Below are positions 19,824 to 30,426 of a DNA stretch of 64,000 nt, piece by piece (within the stretch, counting starts at the first letter, position 1; each line of letters begins with the position of its first letter). Both the position numbers and the translations under genes were made by a program. Origin of the DNA: Termitomyces sp. T153 (Eukaryota > Basidiomycota > Agaricomycetes > Agaricales > Lyophyllaceae). The stretch covers positions 1-64,000 of the forward strand of contig JACKQL020000188.1 of NCBI GenBank assembly GCA_018296165.2, written 5' to 3'. The notes beneath the pieces are model-generated. The model saw only the letters and a program-made list of their open reading frames with translations, was not told where the DNA came from and did no database searches.

Positions 19824-22800
19824 CCAAGATTTATCTCCTGCTTTCTAAAGAACCTCAAACATGGTGTGAGTTTTGATGCCATGATGCACCACAATACGCT
19901 CTGCAGCCCATTCATTAGTTTCAGGCTCAAGTATTTGTTCATCCAGTCTACCTGGGAAGAGTTGATCATCATTTGGCTTGTGAATCCTAAGCAGTGCAGC
20001 ATGAAAAACGTCATGGATCCCTCTCCACTTCATGTTGATCAAGACATCCACTCGGAATGAGTTGTTGCCAAAGTCCTCCAAAATTTTATAGGGTCCCTCA
20101 TATTTGGGAATTAGTTTTTTAGGGAACCCTTTTGGGTATGTGAGGTTCTTAGTCGAGACATAAACCATATCATCCTTTGAGAATGGTGCCAGTTGTCTTT
20201 GGCGGTTGGAGTTTTGGGTCTGTTTAACGCGTGCAGCTATGATACAGTCATGTGCTGCCATCAAAGCTAATTTGAGTCGTTGAGCAAATACTCTGATGCC
20301 TGTGAACTCATCTGTCTTGGCATTGTTCCATATCATTGGGCGAGGCATCCTTCCTGTATTGAGGAAGAATGGTGAGTACCCCGTTGTCTCAGACCTAGCG
20401 GAGTTAATGGCAAATTCGATTGCGGGTATTTTTGCAACCCAATCCTTCAGTCGATCCCCAATACACTGGCGTATCATTTGTACAATGGTTCGATTAGCCC
20501 TTCCAGTGGCACCATCAGATTGGGGGTGATAGGCCGAAGACATTCTCAGTTGTGTCCCAATGAGATTATGTAGGTGCGTCCAGAAGGTACCTGTAAAATA
20601 TGAGTCACGATCACTGACTATGGCTCGTGGGAGGCCATGATACTTATATACCTCTGCAAAGATCAACTCAGCTACCTGTCTGGCGGTGTAACTAATCCTG
20701 CTGGGTACAATGTGCACCATTGCAGTGAGTAGGTCTATTATTACTGTGACAGAGTCATAGGTCCCATTTCTATCCTTAGATTTGGGAAGCGGTCCCATGA
20801 AATCGATCCCAATGACTTCCCATGGAAGTGTCGGCACCTTCAGCAGTGTTAACAACCCATAGGGTTTATGGTTAGATGGCTTGTTCCGTTGACAGGTTGA
20901 GCAAGTCTCACAATATTCCTGGACATCTCAGGCTATTGTCTTCCACCACACTTGGTCATGCAAGTATAGCAGAGTTTTGCGAGTGCCAAGGTGTGCCAGT
21001 AGGGTGTGCGCTTCTGATATTACTATTTCTCGTACATTACGTCCTCGCACCACAATGGCTGGGATGCACAGAAGTCTTTTTCCTTTGGACTTAAGGAATA
21101 TAAGTCCTTCCTTTGTCACTTCATAATTTTTTAATGCTTTTGGATTTTCCATTATGGAGGTGAACAGCTTATCCTCATTGTAACATCCCTTGATCAACAT
21201 TACCAGGTCTATTGGGTCTTTTCCTAAGTTCAACAGCTCTTCCAGTGTCAACGGTGAAAGTTTCTCATATTCTTCCTGTAGATTCTGCGATTTTTTCGCA
21301 AAGCTTCCATCCCACTCTTCTTCCTGAGCCCTGGTTTCTAGCTGTGTTGCTGTTGCTCCATTATGTAAGTGGTGCTTCTTTCTGGCAGGGATCTTGATGG
21401 TGATTTTCTCACTGTCCTCGTCATTTCTGTCATCTTTCTTTTCCAGTTGTGGTTCTGGCACTGGTTCTGGCATTTCCGATGCCTCTCCCCCTTCCTTTCG
21501 TCCCTGTGGGCCTCGCAGGACAAAATGTGGCACCACCCTTGCAGCAAATTCCCTGGACGTCTCTGGCCTCCCTGTCTCTGCTGGTTCAATGACTTTCCGT
21601 CGGTAGGCACGCTTCTTTTTCTCAGCCCCCACCCTTGTCTCAATAGTAGTTGGCTGAGTTGCCAGCCCCTCGCCCTCCAGACCAACGAGTACTGGCATTG
21701 TTATCATTTGGGCCCCCAGGGAATCGTTATCCACCACATCAAAGTATGTATATTCGCTGCGCGCCCTTACTGTGCCTGCCTGATCATTGGAGTATAGCCT
21801 GGACAGGGCATCCAAAAGTATATTCTCAGTCCCGGGTACGTAAACAATCCCAAAGTCAAATTCTGAAATCTTCTCTATCCAGCGCGCTTGTCTCCCCAAC
21901 AAATTCTTCTGATCCATGAGGTGGACCAAGCCCTTGTGGTCAGTGTACCATTTGAAGCAAACCCCCTGTAAAAGGTCACGATGTCGCAGCATGGTCTCGA
22001 TGCCCGCCAGCATCTCTATCTCATGGACAGGGTAATTCTGTTGTGCAGAATTCAACTTCGCTGAGAAGAATGCTGCTACCCTTGCCGTCTTCCAGTCTGC
22101 CCCTTGGCTTATCACTCCCGCAATGCCCGTAACACAACCATCTGTCACCATGTTGATAGGTGGCTCATTTGGTCTGTATGTCAATGGCCTGCGATGGTGG
22201 TCTCGGCACCTCACAGCCAGGGCCTTAACATCTTCGAACACTCTCTGGTGGGTATATTCCCATCTGAACGGTACTGTGTCACCTGTTAATGCATGCAATA
22301 CCCCCATAGGAACTCGTACTCAGTCGATATCATCTGCCAGATAGCCTGTGGCTCCCAGGAACCCATGGAGCAGATCTCGGTTCGTTGGTACCTTCCACCT
22401 TACCAACACGTCCACCTTATCTGGATCCATTCGGATTCCTTCATCATCAACTACACGGCCTAGGATCCTCATTTCTCGACAGAGGAAGTTCAACTTTCTC
22501 TCACTCAGGTAAAGTTTCTCGTGCTTCAGAATATCCAGCACTGTTTTGACATGTCCCACATGCTCTTCTAGGGTGTTTGAATAAATGACGATGTCATCCA
22601 GATAGACATCCATGAACTGTCCCAGGTATGCTGCAAACAAATAGTTCATTAGCGCTTGGTATGTTGCTGGGGCATTGCAATCCCCCTGTTGGATTACATG
22701 GCTTACCATATTCCCATCAGGGGTTGTCATCGTAGTCCTGTCAACATGCTTGGGCTTAATCCTGATTTGCTCGTAAGCATCTTGCCCATCGATTATGGAC

Positions 22801-25800
22801 CTGTACTTAGCCCTTGCCACCCTTCTCAGGATTCCGTCCATATCTGGTAGGGCTGATGACTTTTTGTGCGTGTTAGCATTTTGCGCCCACAGGTCGCTGA
22901 CTATCCTCAACCTTGGTGGTTCTCCCGGTTTCCCAGGTTTCCTTAGAAACATCATTGGGACGGCATTTCCTGCCGTGGTGACCTCCCATCTACCCGACTC
23001 GACGTACACTGCTCGCTTCTCATCCCATTGAGGCTTTAGGGCTTCTGGGCAGCGGGATGGCCTCCAAGGGTAGATCTTAGTGGCATCTATCAGAGGGATC
23101 TCATGGTTAATGGCGCGCAAAGGAGGTAAGGGTGTCTTTCCCGCTTCCCTACACAGTGGCGCCGCATACTCCCGGAGTTCTTGCCGAACTGATGCCAAGC
23201 TTTCTTCAAATGTTCTAATCACCCTTAACGCTAGGCGAGAAACTCCAGTCTCTTCCACCAGGGGGGTAGCCGTTGTCGAGCCCACTATCACCCTGGCTGG
23301 GTTCAGCCCAAAGGTGATGCTGTGTTGATAGATCCAGGGTGTACCCAAAATGACATCGTATCCCTGTAGATTCATCACATCAAAGTACCGAGGCCCCCTG
23401 ATGTTCTGATACTGAAAAAGTGCTGTAGCACCATAGTTAATCCTGGATCTCGATCCCTGTATGGCCAGCTGAATTGGTACTGGTTCACTCAATTCTACAC
23501 ATCTAAGTTTCAGTTGTTCCACCGTGGTCATAGACACAAAGTCACCCAACGATCCTGAGTCCAGGAGGGCACGGACAGGGTGTCCATCTAACTTGACTAC
23601 TATCACTAATGGTTTGGGGACCTTACGATTAATGTTTTTGGCTTGTGCATTGTTGCGTTGTATAGCAGGGTAAGTTCCCCGTTCAACTTGTTGCCCGCAC
23701 AGTTCCAGTGTGCTGATCTCCTCCAACCTCCCGAGGGTGGGGTCCTCCTCTCCCCCTTTTCCCGCAAGTTCCTCCTGGCTGATTGGTGTCTCAGACCCAG
23801 CCACCACTGTACAACCTAAATCAAATGGTTTGTCTTCCTCCCAAATGCTGCTATCTGCCTTCGGGAATGCGCGCTTAACCCTTTTTGCATACCAACCACA
23901 TACGTCAAATCGGGGGTTCTCGAGGTGCTCCACCCTGATGCTAGCCACAAATCTTATCTGCCTATCCACCACCAGGCAGGTCCCTAGCCCTTCTCTAACC
24001 ACACGAAACCGTGGCTGAATCTTGTGGTATATTTTGTCCTTGCTTGGGAGGTACAGGTTACCTAGTTCCAATACCTTCTCAGCGTTCCAAGCCCACACGT
24101 CGGTCGAAAGGGTAGGTCCATACTAGGAGCTCCTTGTCAGAGGCGCCCCAGTCTCCACGCTTCGTTCTAGGCCATACCAAGTGCCAACTTCAAAAGAAGG
24201 GTTTGCCACCCATTCACAGGGTATGGTGGCCTCTCGCTCCCACACCACATCCCAGGTATGAATCACCCCCTCCTCTGTTTGAGTTGAAGTAAACGGTCTC
24301 CCTCTGTACTGAAGGACATTTTCAGGGTCGCCTGGGTATGGCTGCAGCCATTCCAAAAAGTGGTCCAGCCTCCGTTCGAGAGCATTACCTAGGCATCAAG
24401 GTCTGCCAAACTTCCTCTCTTCCTCATATACTAATGCCAGTTTCTCTTCCAAGTTGTCTACCCAGATTGGATTCTCTTCTTCCCCAAATTCCCAGGGGGG
24501 GATCAACTCCACTGGATCGTAGTAATCTCCTGCATCCTCGCCTTCGTCGCACGGTCGTTTCAGGTATGGCGGGCGGCCCTGTGCCCAACGTCTAAGACTT
24601 TCACTACCCAAAGCCTCTTGGCTGGGAGGGTGGGTTGATTGGTCCATTGCCACCTGTCTCGAGGTCTCTATTAACACCATTCCCACAGACAGCCCTTCTG
24701 TGGTTTGGCCCAGAGCCTCTTCCCGCAGTCGGTTGGCCTCTCTCAGGTCTAACCTTACGCTGTATGATTTCACTCCTGGAGGTTTTCCTGGTCGCGACGC
24801 TGACACGGATTTATTTTTAGGGCAATTACGGGAGAAATGACCACTTTCCCCACAGTTAAAGCATCGGTCCTGTGCTCGGAACTGCTCTTCCTCTTCTTTG
24901 GTGAGACGCTTCCGTTCTTCATGTCTTTGTGCTTTGTAGTTACCTTTCGCCCGCGAGCTTTCTTGGGTACATGATGTCCCTTGCTTAGCTGAATACGCTG
25001 GAGAGCTATTTGTCTTCTTCCCGTAGCTCGAGGGGGACTTGCTCCTCTTCTGTCCCGAGTGGTGGTGCGAGTGGCCCTTACCCCTTCGCTCCCAGTGGGT
25101 TTGGAAGCCCCTTCCACCCTCTGATCATTCGTCCTGGCGTGATGGACGGTGATTGGCCCCAGGGTTGTCATAGTCCAAATCCACTGACTCGGCCATCTCG
25201 ACAAACTCAGCCTTAGAGACCACCTTCTTCCAACGGGATGTCTCAGGGTTCAGCCCCATGCGGTACAATTCCCGCTGGATGGACGTTTGGAAACCATTGA
25301 ATAACTTCACCACCTTCTCCTTACTGTTTGTAGATCCCACGATGGTAAAAAGTTCTTGTAATTCGCCCACGTAGTCGCGAACCGTCATTTTTCCCTGTCG
25401 CAGGTGTTGTAATTTATATCTTTGTTTGTTGCGGTAATTAATTGGGAAGCAGTCATTGAATAGTTCCTTAAAAAACCTCTCCATAGACCAATCTTCTGGG
25501 GCCCTAGACACCTCCCAAGAATAGAAGGTCCAAGCACGCCCCGTTAGAAACTCCGAAACCACCAAGACCTGGCGTTCCTTTTGTACCAATCCGTATTTCA
25601 CATACGATGTGCAGTGCGTCATGAATTGCAGAAATGCTTGCAGATCAGGGGCCCCACCATATTTAGATGGAGGTGTTGGTTTGATGAGCGACCTGGGTAC
25701 TCTCTTTTTACTTTTCTTCCCTTTACCCCTGCTTACTTTTTCTCAAAACTTAACCTTCCTCTTAGTTCCATCTTCATCTGAGGAGCTTGTTGACGAGTCT

Positions 25801-27002
25801 CCCGAGCTGTCATCTCTGCCAGAAGATTGGGAAGTATCGTTATCACTTTCTGAGCTGGGATTGTCTGAGCCATCCGAAGGGTATGATGATTCAGAGGAGG
25901 GCGACTCTGAAGATCCCGAATCTTCTTTGCTTCTCATACGGTCAAAAGCGCGGCCCAATGCGCTGTCTCTGCTGATCTGGTTTACGGGTTTGAGCCTCCT
26001 GACAGGGCGCTCTTTTTCTTCAGGTCTTTTGACCTCTCGCACCCGTTGGGTCACCCTCCCAATCATGTCTCGGAGTTCCTCCGAGATAGGTTCTGACCCT
26101 GAGCGCTTGGTGTTGCTCTCTTTTCTGGTACCTCCTCTCAGTGCTTTTTTAAGCTGACGGATGTTCTCATTTAGCGCCCGTTTCTGTCGCAATCTCTCCC
26201 GCAGTTCCTCGCGGGTGATATGGCTATTACGGTGATCAGAGGGATCTTGTTCCTTTCCATTCGGTGCGGACGTCTCAGGATCGGTATCCCTAGTAATCAA
26301 GGGTCCGTCTCTTCTTATGCTACATGCCTGTATTATTTGACACTGTGTCTCAGGGTCTAATTCCTCGTTACTCAGTTGAACGCCCCCCCACTCAAGCGGG
26401 TCTGGCCCTTTCCCCTTATTTCGGTGGGTGTGCTCATCGTTTGGGTCTTCTTCCTCAGGGGTAATCTGTCGGTCAGTTACCTGATCCTGGTTTGGGACGC
26501 TCGGTCCCTCTTTTTCACTTTGGTCTTGTCTGTGAGTGTCTTCCGCCCCCGCCCGTCGACGTGGCTCCATCTGATTCACTCTGTCCCTCTCCTGCAGGTT
26601 TGTTTTAATTGGGGATGGGATAGCTACTTGTCTATCGATGTTGTAGCCATCTAGTGTGTCACTATCACTGGTGATTACCTCCGTTTTTATCTCTTCTAAC
26701 ATTTCTTCAGACGTGGTCTGGAACGACGAGTCTGAGATGTCGGTGAGGGAGGTCTCCGTCGGAACGGTTTCCTTTACGTCCGCCGGAGCTGCCAACGTTT
26801 TTTCCACCGCCGGAGCGGTGTTAGGACCTGGAGGCCCTAGACTTGCGGCCCGGCCGCGTCGAGCGCGAGCGTTGCCCGTCTCACGCACAGCGGAGGGTCT
26901 CAAGCGGAGGTTGTAACGGCTAGTTTCCATGTTAGTATTCATTGGATGATTTTTGGACTCACCACTAGGACGTTCCCGGTTGATCAGGCCGAGGTAACCC
27001 AC
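19077..27002 (-). pseudogene. gypsy Gag-Pol polyprotein, one frame with seven in-frame stops
   Basis: One frame of 2,642 codons with no shift. Gag (27,002 to about 24,400) has a Pro/Ser/Glu-rich N-terminus, a capsid part (25,125-25,742, with L-T-G-R-A-W-T-F-Y-S and G-K-M-T-V-R-D-Y) and a CCHC knuckle at 24,822-24,863. The protease has L-L-D-S-G-S near 23,560. The reverse transcriptase has Y-L-D-D near 22,595, intact; RNase H has Y-T-D-H-K-G. Integrase has its HHCC domain near 20,890-21,000, D in I-D-F-M-G and D in V-S-D-R-D, but the third catalytic residue (Glu in D-G-A-T-E) is Gly. A chromodomain-like W-K-A-G-D motif region follows. Stops: TGA at 25,743, 25,125, 24,396, 22,320 and 20,928; TAG at 24,123 and 19,845. 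All five TGA lie where CGA (Arg) is the simple source, and TAG at 19,845 stands where relatives have Trp. Confidence 0.93.
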
Positions 27003-27051
27003 GGTAGACGAGTCGAAATGAGTAGTTAGGACTTTTTAAGAGTTCAAAATA

Positions 27052-27272
27052 TGTAACGGTAGTCCACTGCAAACAGCGGAGTACGGTCACAAGCGTGTGT
27101 TCTCACAAAGGAACTGGTCTAAGTCCTGTATTCGTAAGAACTAAATAATTAACTACGGGTAGGCCTATTAAATAGATTACGGAGCACTACGGAAGAGAGT
27201 GCGGAGTAAGTAGGGGAGAAAATTGTAAAGGTGCAAGGTTTAAGCGGGGGATGATGTCACGCTCGCGCTACA
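27052..27272 (-). repeat. gypsy 5' LTR (221 bp)
   Basis: Same ends as 18,285-18,505 and 214 of 221 bases identical. It keeps CG where the left copy has TG or CA. Confidence 0.95.
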
Positions 27273-27277
27273 CACAG
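27273..27277. repeat. target-site duplication, right copy (CACAG)
   Basis: Exact partner of 18,280-18,284. Confidence 0.9.
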
Positions 27278-27361
27278 TCAACCGCGCGTCATTTGCCCAT
27301 TGATCTGATTATCAAATAATCACTGGCCGCACAACTGTAGGCGCTTGAATCTGCATGCGGA

Positions 27362-27793
27362 CTATTTCCCTCCTGACAGATTGTTTTCTCCACACGTGCC
27401 AAAGGGGCAAAATGTTCCTTGAGCACCAAGCTCTTTCAAGGCCTTCATCGAAGAAAACTCCCACTCCTCACGCTCAAGATTCGGGTTGCAGAGATTGAGA
27501 AAGTGTACGGCATATTCCTGCGGTGGTGGCACGGGTATGTCGTCTCTGCCAACGATGATTTGAGCAATTTTCTTAAAGATTGACGAATAGCAGGCTTGAA
27601 ACTCTTGCGGAGACGCGTCGCGCCTCATCAAATCACGCAGTTCATTGTACAGCTTGCTCTCCCTCGCCTCACGAAACAGCTCTTGAGCCTTTTCCAATTG
27701 GGATACTGGCTGCGGGTCCTGCTCCTGATTGGGTCGTTTGACCGATCCCTGAGGTTCAAACGAGCGTAAGCGCTTGGAAGAACGGCCAGACAT
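27362..27793 (-). pseudogene. truncated paralogue of the NTPase-REase N-terminus
   Basis: 143 residues whose first 100 or so align closely with the start of the gene at 18,218: S-G-R-S-S-K-R-L-R, Q-E-Q-D-P-Q-P-V-S-Q-L-E, S-S-I-F-K, A-Q-I-I-V-G-R and C-N-P-N-L-E-R. Bases before the ATG (27,794-27,825) also match those before 18,218, so the duplication includes the leader. Similarity stops after about residue 110 and there is no Walker A or nuclease part. The gypsy element lies between the two copies; before its insertion they were head-to-tail about 0.3 kb apart. It could be a short free N-terminal protein or a relic. Confidence 0.75.
27404..27437 (+). repeat. 34-bp direct repeat, copy 1
   Basis: The word starting GGGGCAAAATGTTCC and ending CAAGCTCTTTC is exactly repeated at 27,835-27,868, 431 bases away. 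Copy 1 lies inside the truncated paralogue near its C-terminus. Confidence 0.9.
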
Positions 27794-27834
27794 GATGGAA
27801 GTACGAAGTGGTCACTGCGGAGTTCCGCAAGTTA

Positions 27835-27868
27835 GGGGCAAAATGTTCCTTGAGCACCAAGCTCTTTC
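27835..27868 (+). repeat. 34-bp direct repeat, copy 2
   Basis: Exact match to 27,404-27,437. It lies just upstream of the truncated paralogue, so the pair brackets most of that ORF. Confidence 0.9.
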
Positions 27869-27959
27869 TTTGACTGGCACGTGGGTCCTTGCGAGGCCAC
27901 TCCCGTCTCCGACAGGCGAGAACGAGATATTCTAGTAAGTATGTACGAAGATATATTTC

Positions 27960-28245
27960 TTGCTCAAGTTTTGTAAATGTAGCGCCGGAAGCAACTTCTA
28001 TCGGACATTCCGGGTGAACGGTCTGGAGGTAATCGTATGGGCACCGCTGGAGTCATAGATCTCTTCCTGCCACGCCAGGTAATACATGTGTCATGTGTAC
28101 ACAGCGAGCTGGCGTATGGTCCTCACCACAATCCAGAAACAAAATTGGAAATACATACCATAAGGGCAACATGACTCTCATTGAATATCTGCAGGACAAT
28201 GGAGGAGCGAGGTGAGTCACGTTGCAGCCTCGTTTCATAACGGTA
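27960..28245 (-). repeat. diverged tandem duplication, unit 1
   Basis: Resembles 28,500-28,785, offset about 535-542 bases. Shared landmarks are the TCAAGTTTTGTA-like start, GGTCTGGAGGTA, ACAGCGAG, GAAACAAAATT and GAGGTGAGTC. Both units encode, on the minus strand, a related short peptide with P/L-L-W-Y-V/I-F then I-L-F. No gene is assigned. Confidence 0.6.
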
Positions 28246-28499
28246 GAACCACTTCGTGTCTGATACTCGCTCCCAGCCGAGAATTACCCGATAAACAGAA
28301 GCGCTTGTTATAGCTTGTTACCCTCGTTTCGTTATTGTCTTGTCACTCTGCATGTGGACCGGATCGCTTCCTGTTCAAGGGTCAAATTGTACCCATGCGC
28401 TACATACACTCTTCAAACATCAGCACTTGAGTGCTGCATGGAAGTCATTCCCGATTTTCAGAAGCAGTAAAATCAACCCGAGAAACTCGCGTTCATCAC

Positions 28500-28785
28500 G
28501 GTGAATGTCAAATTTTGTAGATATAGTCCTGGATGTAGCCTCAATATCCTGAGCGGTCTAGAGGTATGAATGTAATTCATTCTGCAATGTCAGGTACGCT
28601 TCATACTAACGCGTGTTATGCATACATACAGCGAGTGGACTCGATGCCCTTCACCACCCCCGAATTTGAAAACAAAATTTGAAATATGTACCACAAAGGC
28701 GGCCATAACCGTCTGATGACATATCTCCATATGCAAAACAACGGTGAAACGAGGTGAGTCCAGTCGACGCACCCTAGGTTTCCCA
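28500..28785 (-). repeat. diverged tandem duplication, unit 2
   Basis: Partner of 27,960-28,245. The minus frames at 28,590-29,012 and 28,616-28,912 overlap it, but I cannot support a gene there. Confidence 0.6.
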
Positions 28786-30123
28786 GATGTATACTCGGAG
28801 CTAATCTGAGTTTGCTGCGCCTTGCATGGTCGATGTCTTCTCTTGAGAGATATGTCGATCGCCGACAACATCTCTCCTTGAATTGTGCATAGGTTGGGTT
28901 GGGTGGAAGCATACGTTATGGCTGTTAAGGCTTTACAAGTAGTTTGATAAGGTTTCTGGGTGACAGTATACATTGACAGGACTCCGAATACATTTCGTCG
29001 ATCCGGACACAACGGTTTTCTGTGTAAACCTCGGACTGTCCCCGAATGGCTATCCCTATTCTTTACTGTTCCTGTTCGTACTCGTCATGCTCACAAGGGA
29101 CTTACATTTGATGGTGGGACTCTGGGGTTTCTGTGTGCACTGTCAATCGAGCTATGCCGTTGTGTATACCATTGTTCCCATTCCTGAGCCTCCAAATCGG
29201 CATCGATCATCTGATGGGGAAAACTAAACTCTCATCGTGTCTTCTCCTCTCAGCTTGCAGATGTGTAAGCACATATTGTGGGTGTTGACCCCTCAGATAC
29301 TATCTGTACACGTGGTTCTATGTGTATGTCCTCGAATCTTGGGATTTCCCTCCTGTATTTTATATCTCGAAATAAGATCCCAAGGTCTATAGGATATCAA
29401 TACAGTGAATATCAAGTTCACTGACTGTCCCAAAATTTTGAAATGAAGAGATGAGCCACGGACAATCAAATACAATAGCATTACATAACGTGCATCTCGA
29501 GTAAGGATTCCTCTGTTGGCATTGATCCATCGTTAAACAGGGTCGAAGCCTCTCGATGGTCGATAAGAGCTCTGTCCCAGTGAGATATAAGTGGAAATCT
29601 CGAGCACAACGAGACAAGTCTGTTGATGATTACACGTATGATCGGTCAGAGAGTGAGTTCAAAGCCAGGATCGGGTCAAAAGACCTGAAAAGTGTCTCGA
29701 CTCGTGGCGTGCATGCTTCATTCGTACTAACATGGATAACAATACAATGAACACTGATATATGCATACTACAGAATACATTCTATTGAAACGAAGACTGC
29801 AAGCCAGTTCTCGCCCGTATTTCCTCGATGATGATTGTGGTGTACACTCAGGCTGGTGTGACATCAGATTTGTAGTGGTGTGATAGATATTCCTAATAGT
29901 CCGAGTTCCTGTGGCTAGTATGATAATAGTAGTAGGAAGCCCGAGTGCAATAAGATGTGTGTATGCCACCAGCTCCATCGTCAGACTATTACTCTAGATC
30001 TTCCCGATCATCATCAGAGGTCATCAATATTGACATCGCATCCAACGAATTGAAATCCTCCTGCATCAACAAAGCAAGTGCTGGGTGACTCTCAATCATC
30101 ATCGTCACTGTATGGTTTCTGGG
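28786..30123. other. CG-containing intergenic stretch, no recognisable gene
   Basis: Several short open stretches exist on both strands (for example 28,960-29,227 and 29,556-29,750), but none shows a family motif, clear introns or a coherent long reading. The segment 29,990-30,120 may belong to the decayed 3' side of the nuclease fragment to its right. Confidence 0.45.
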
Positions 30124-30426
30124 CTACGTATTTCGAGTCCCCATGACCTGTTTGGCATCAGTGAGAAAGGACTGTGGTAGTATTGCCTTATTACTCACTT
30201 GTAAGAAGTCAACGGTCATATACCATTGGTTGGGACCGTTCGAGTCACCGTTGGAGCAGGAAAGCGTGACGGGGATGACAACATCGACAGGATTATATGG
30301 TCCTGCACCGTGATTTCTCAAGAACAGGAGATAAGCAGCTTCATGAGTAATATCGGTAGGTTGTGACTGCCGAGTCTGGGAGAACTCGGGAGTTCGATGA
30401 GCATTGATAACAGAATCTTGAGACAT
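30124..30426 (-). pseudogene. isolated REase-like fragment related to the NTPase-REase gene
   Basis: 100 residues starting at an ATG. The pattern I-T-H-E-A-A-Y-L-L-F-L-R, then D-V-V-I-P-V, W and a hydrophobic D-F-L-Q-V-S-N matches in order and spacing the segment I-T-D-E-A-I-Y-L-L-F-L-R, D-L-V-I-P-V, W and I-F-I-Q-I-K-D of the gene at 14,860-18,218. Here the Lys of Q-x-K is replaced by Ser, so a nuclease active site is unlikely. It is a third family trace in the island and shows the C-terminal module separated from its NTPase. Confidence 0.62.

Larger units (their letters stand above)
18285..27272 (-). mobile_element. Ty3/gypsy retrotransposon, structurally complete, young
   Basis: 8,988 bases with 221-bp LTRs at both ends (18,285-18,505 and 27,052-27,272), perfect 5-bp duplication CACAG, and gag-pol on the minus strand in the order Gag, protease, reverse transcriptase, RNase H, integrase, chromodomain-like C-terminus. 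The LTRs differ at 7 of 221 sites, all transitions. CG content is normal, unlike the rest of the window's elements. No frameshift was found, but seven in-frame stops were. No standard tRNA primer-binding site follows the 5' LTR (the minus strand reads TATTTTGAACTC), so self-priming or an unusual primer is possible. Confidence 0.95.

Noticed and set aside
27032..27051. Primer-binding site of the young gypsy
   Set aside because: The sequence after the 5' LTR does not start TGG and no tRNA complement was recognised.
28960..29227. Two overlapping plus-strand ORFs of 75-84 residues
   Set aside because: Short, overlapping in different frames and without motifs; open by chance in CG-containing sequence.
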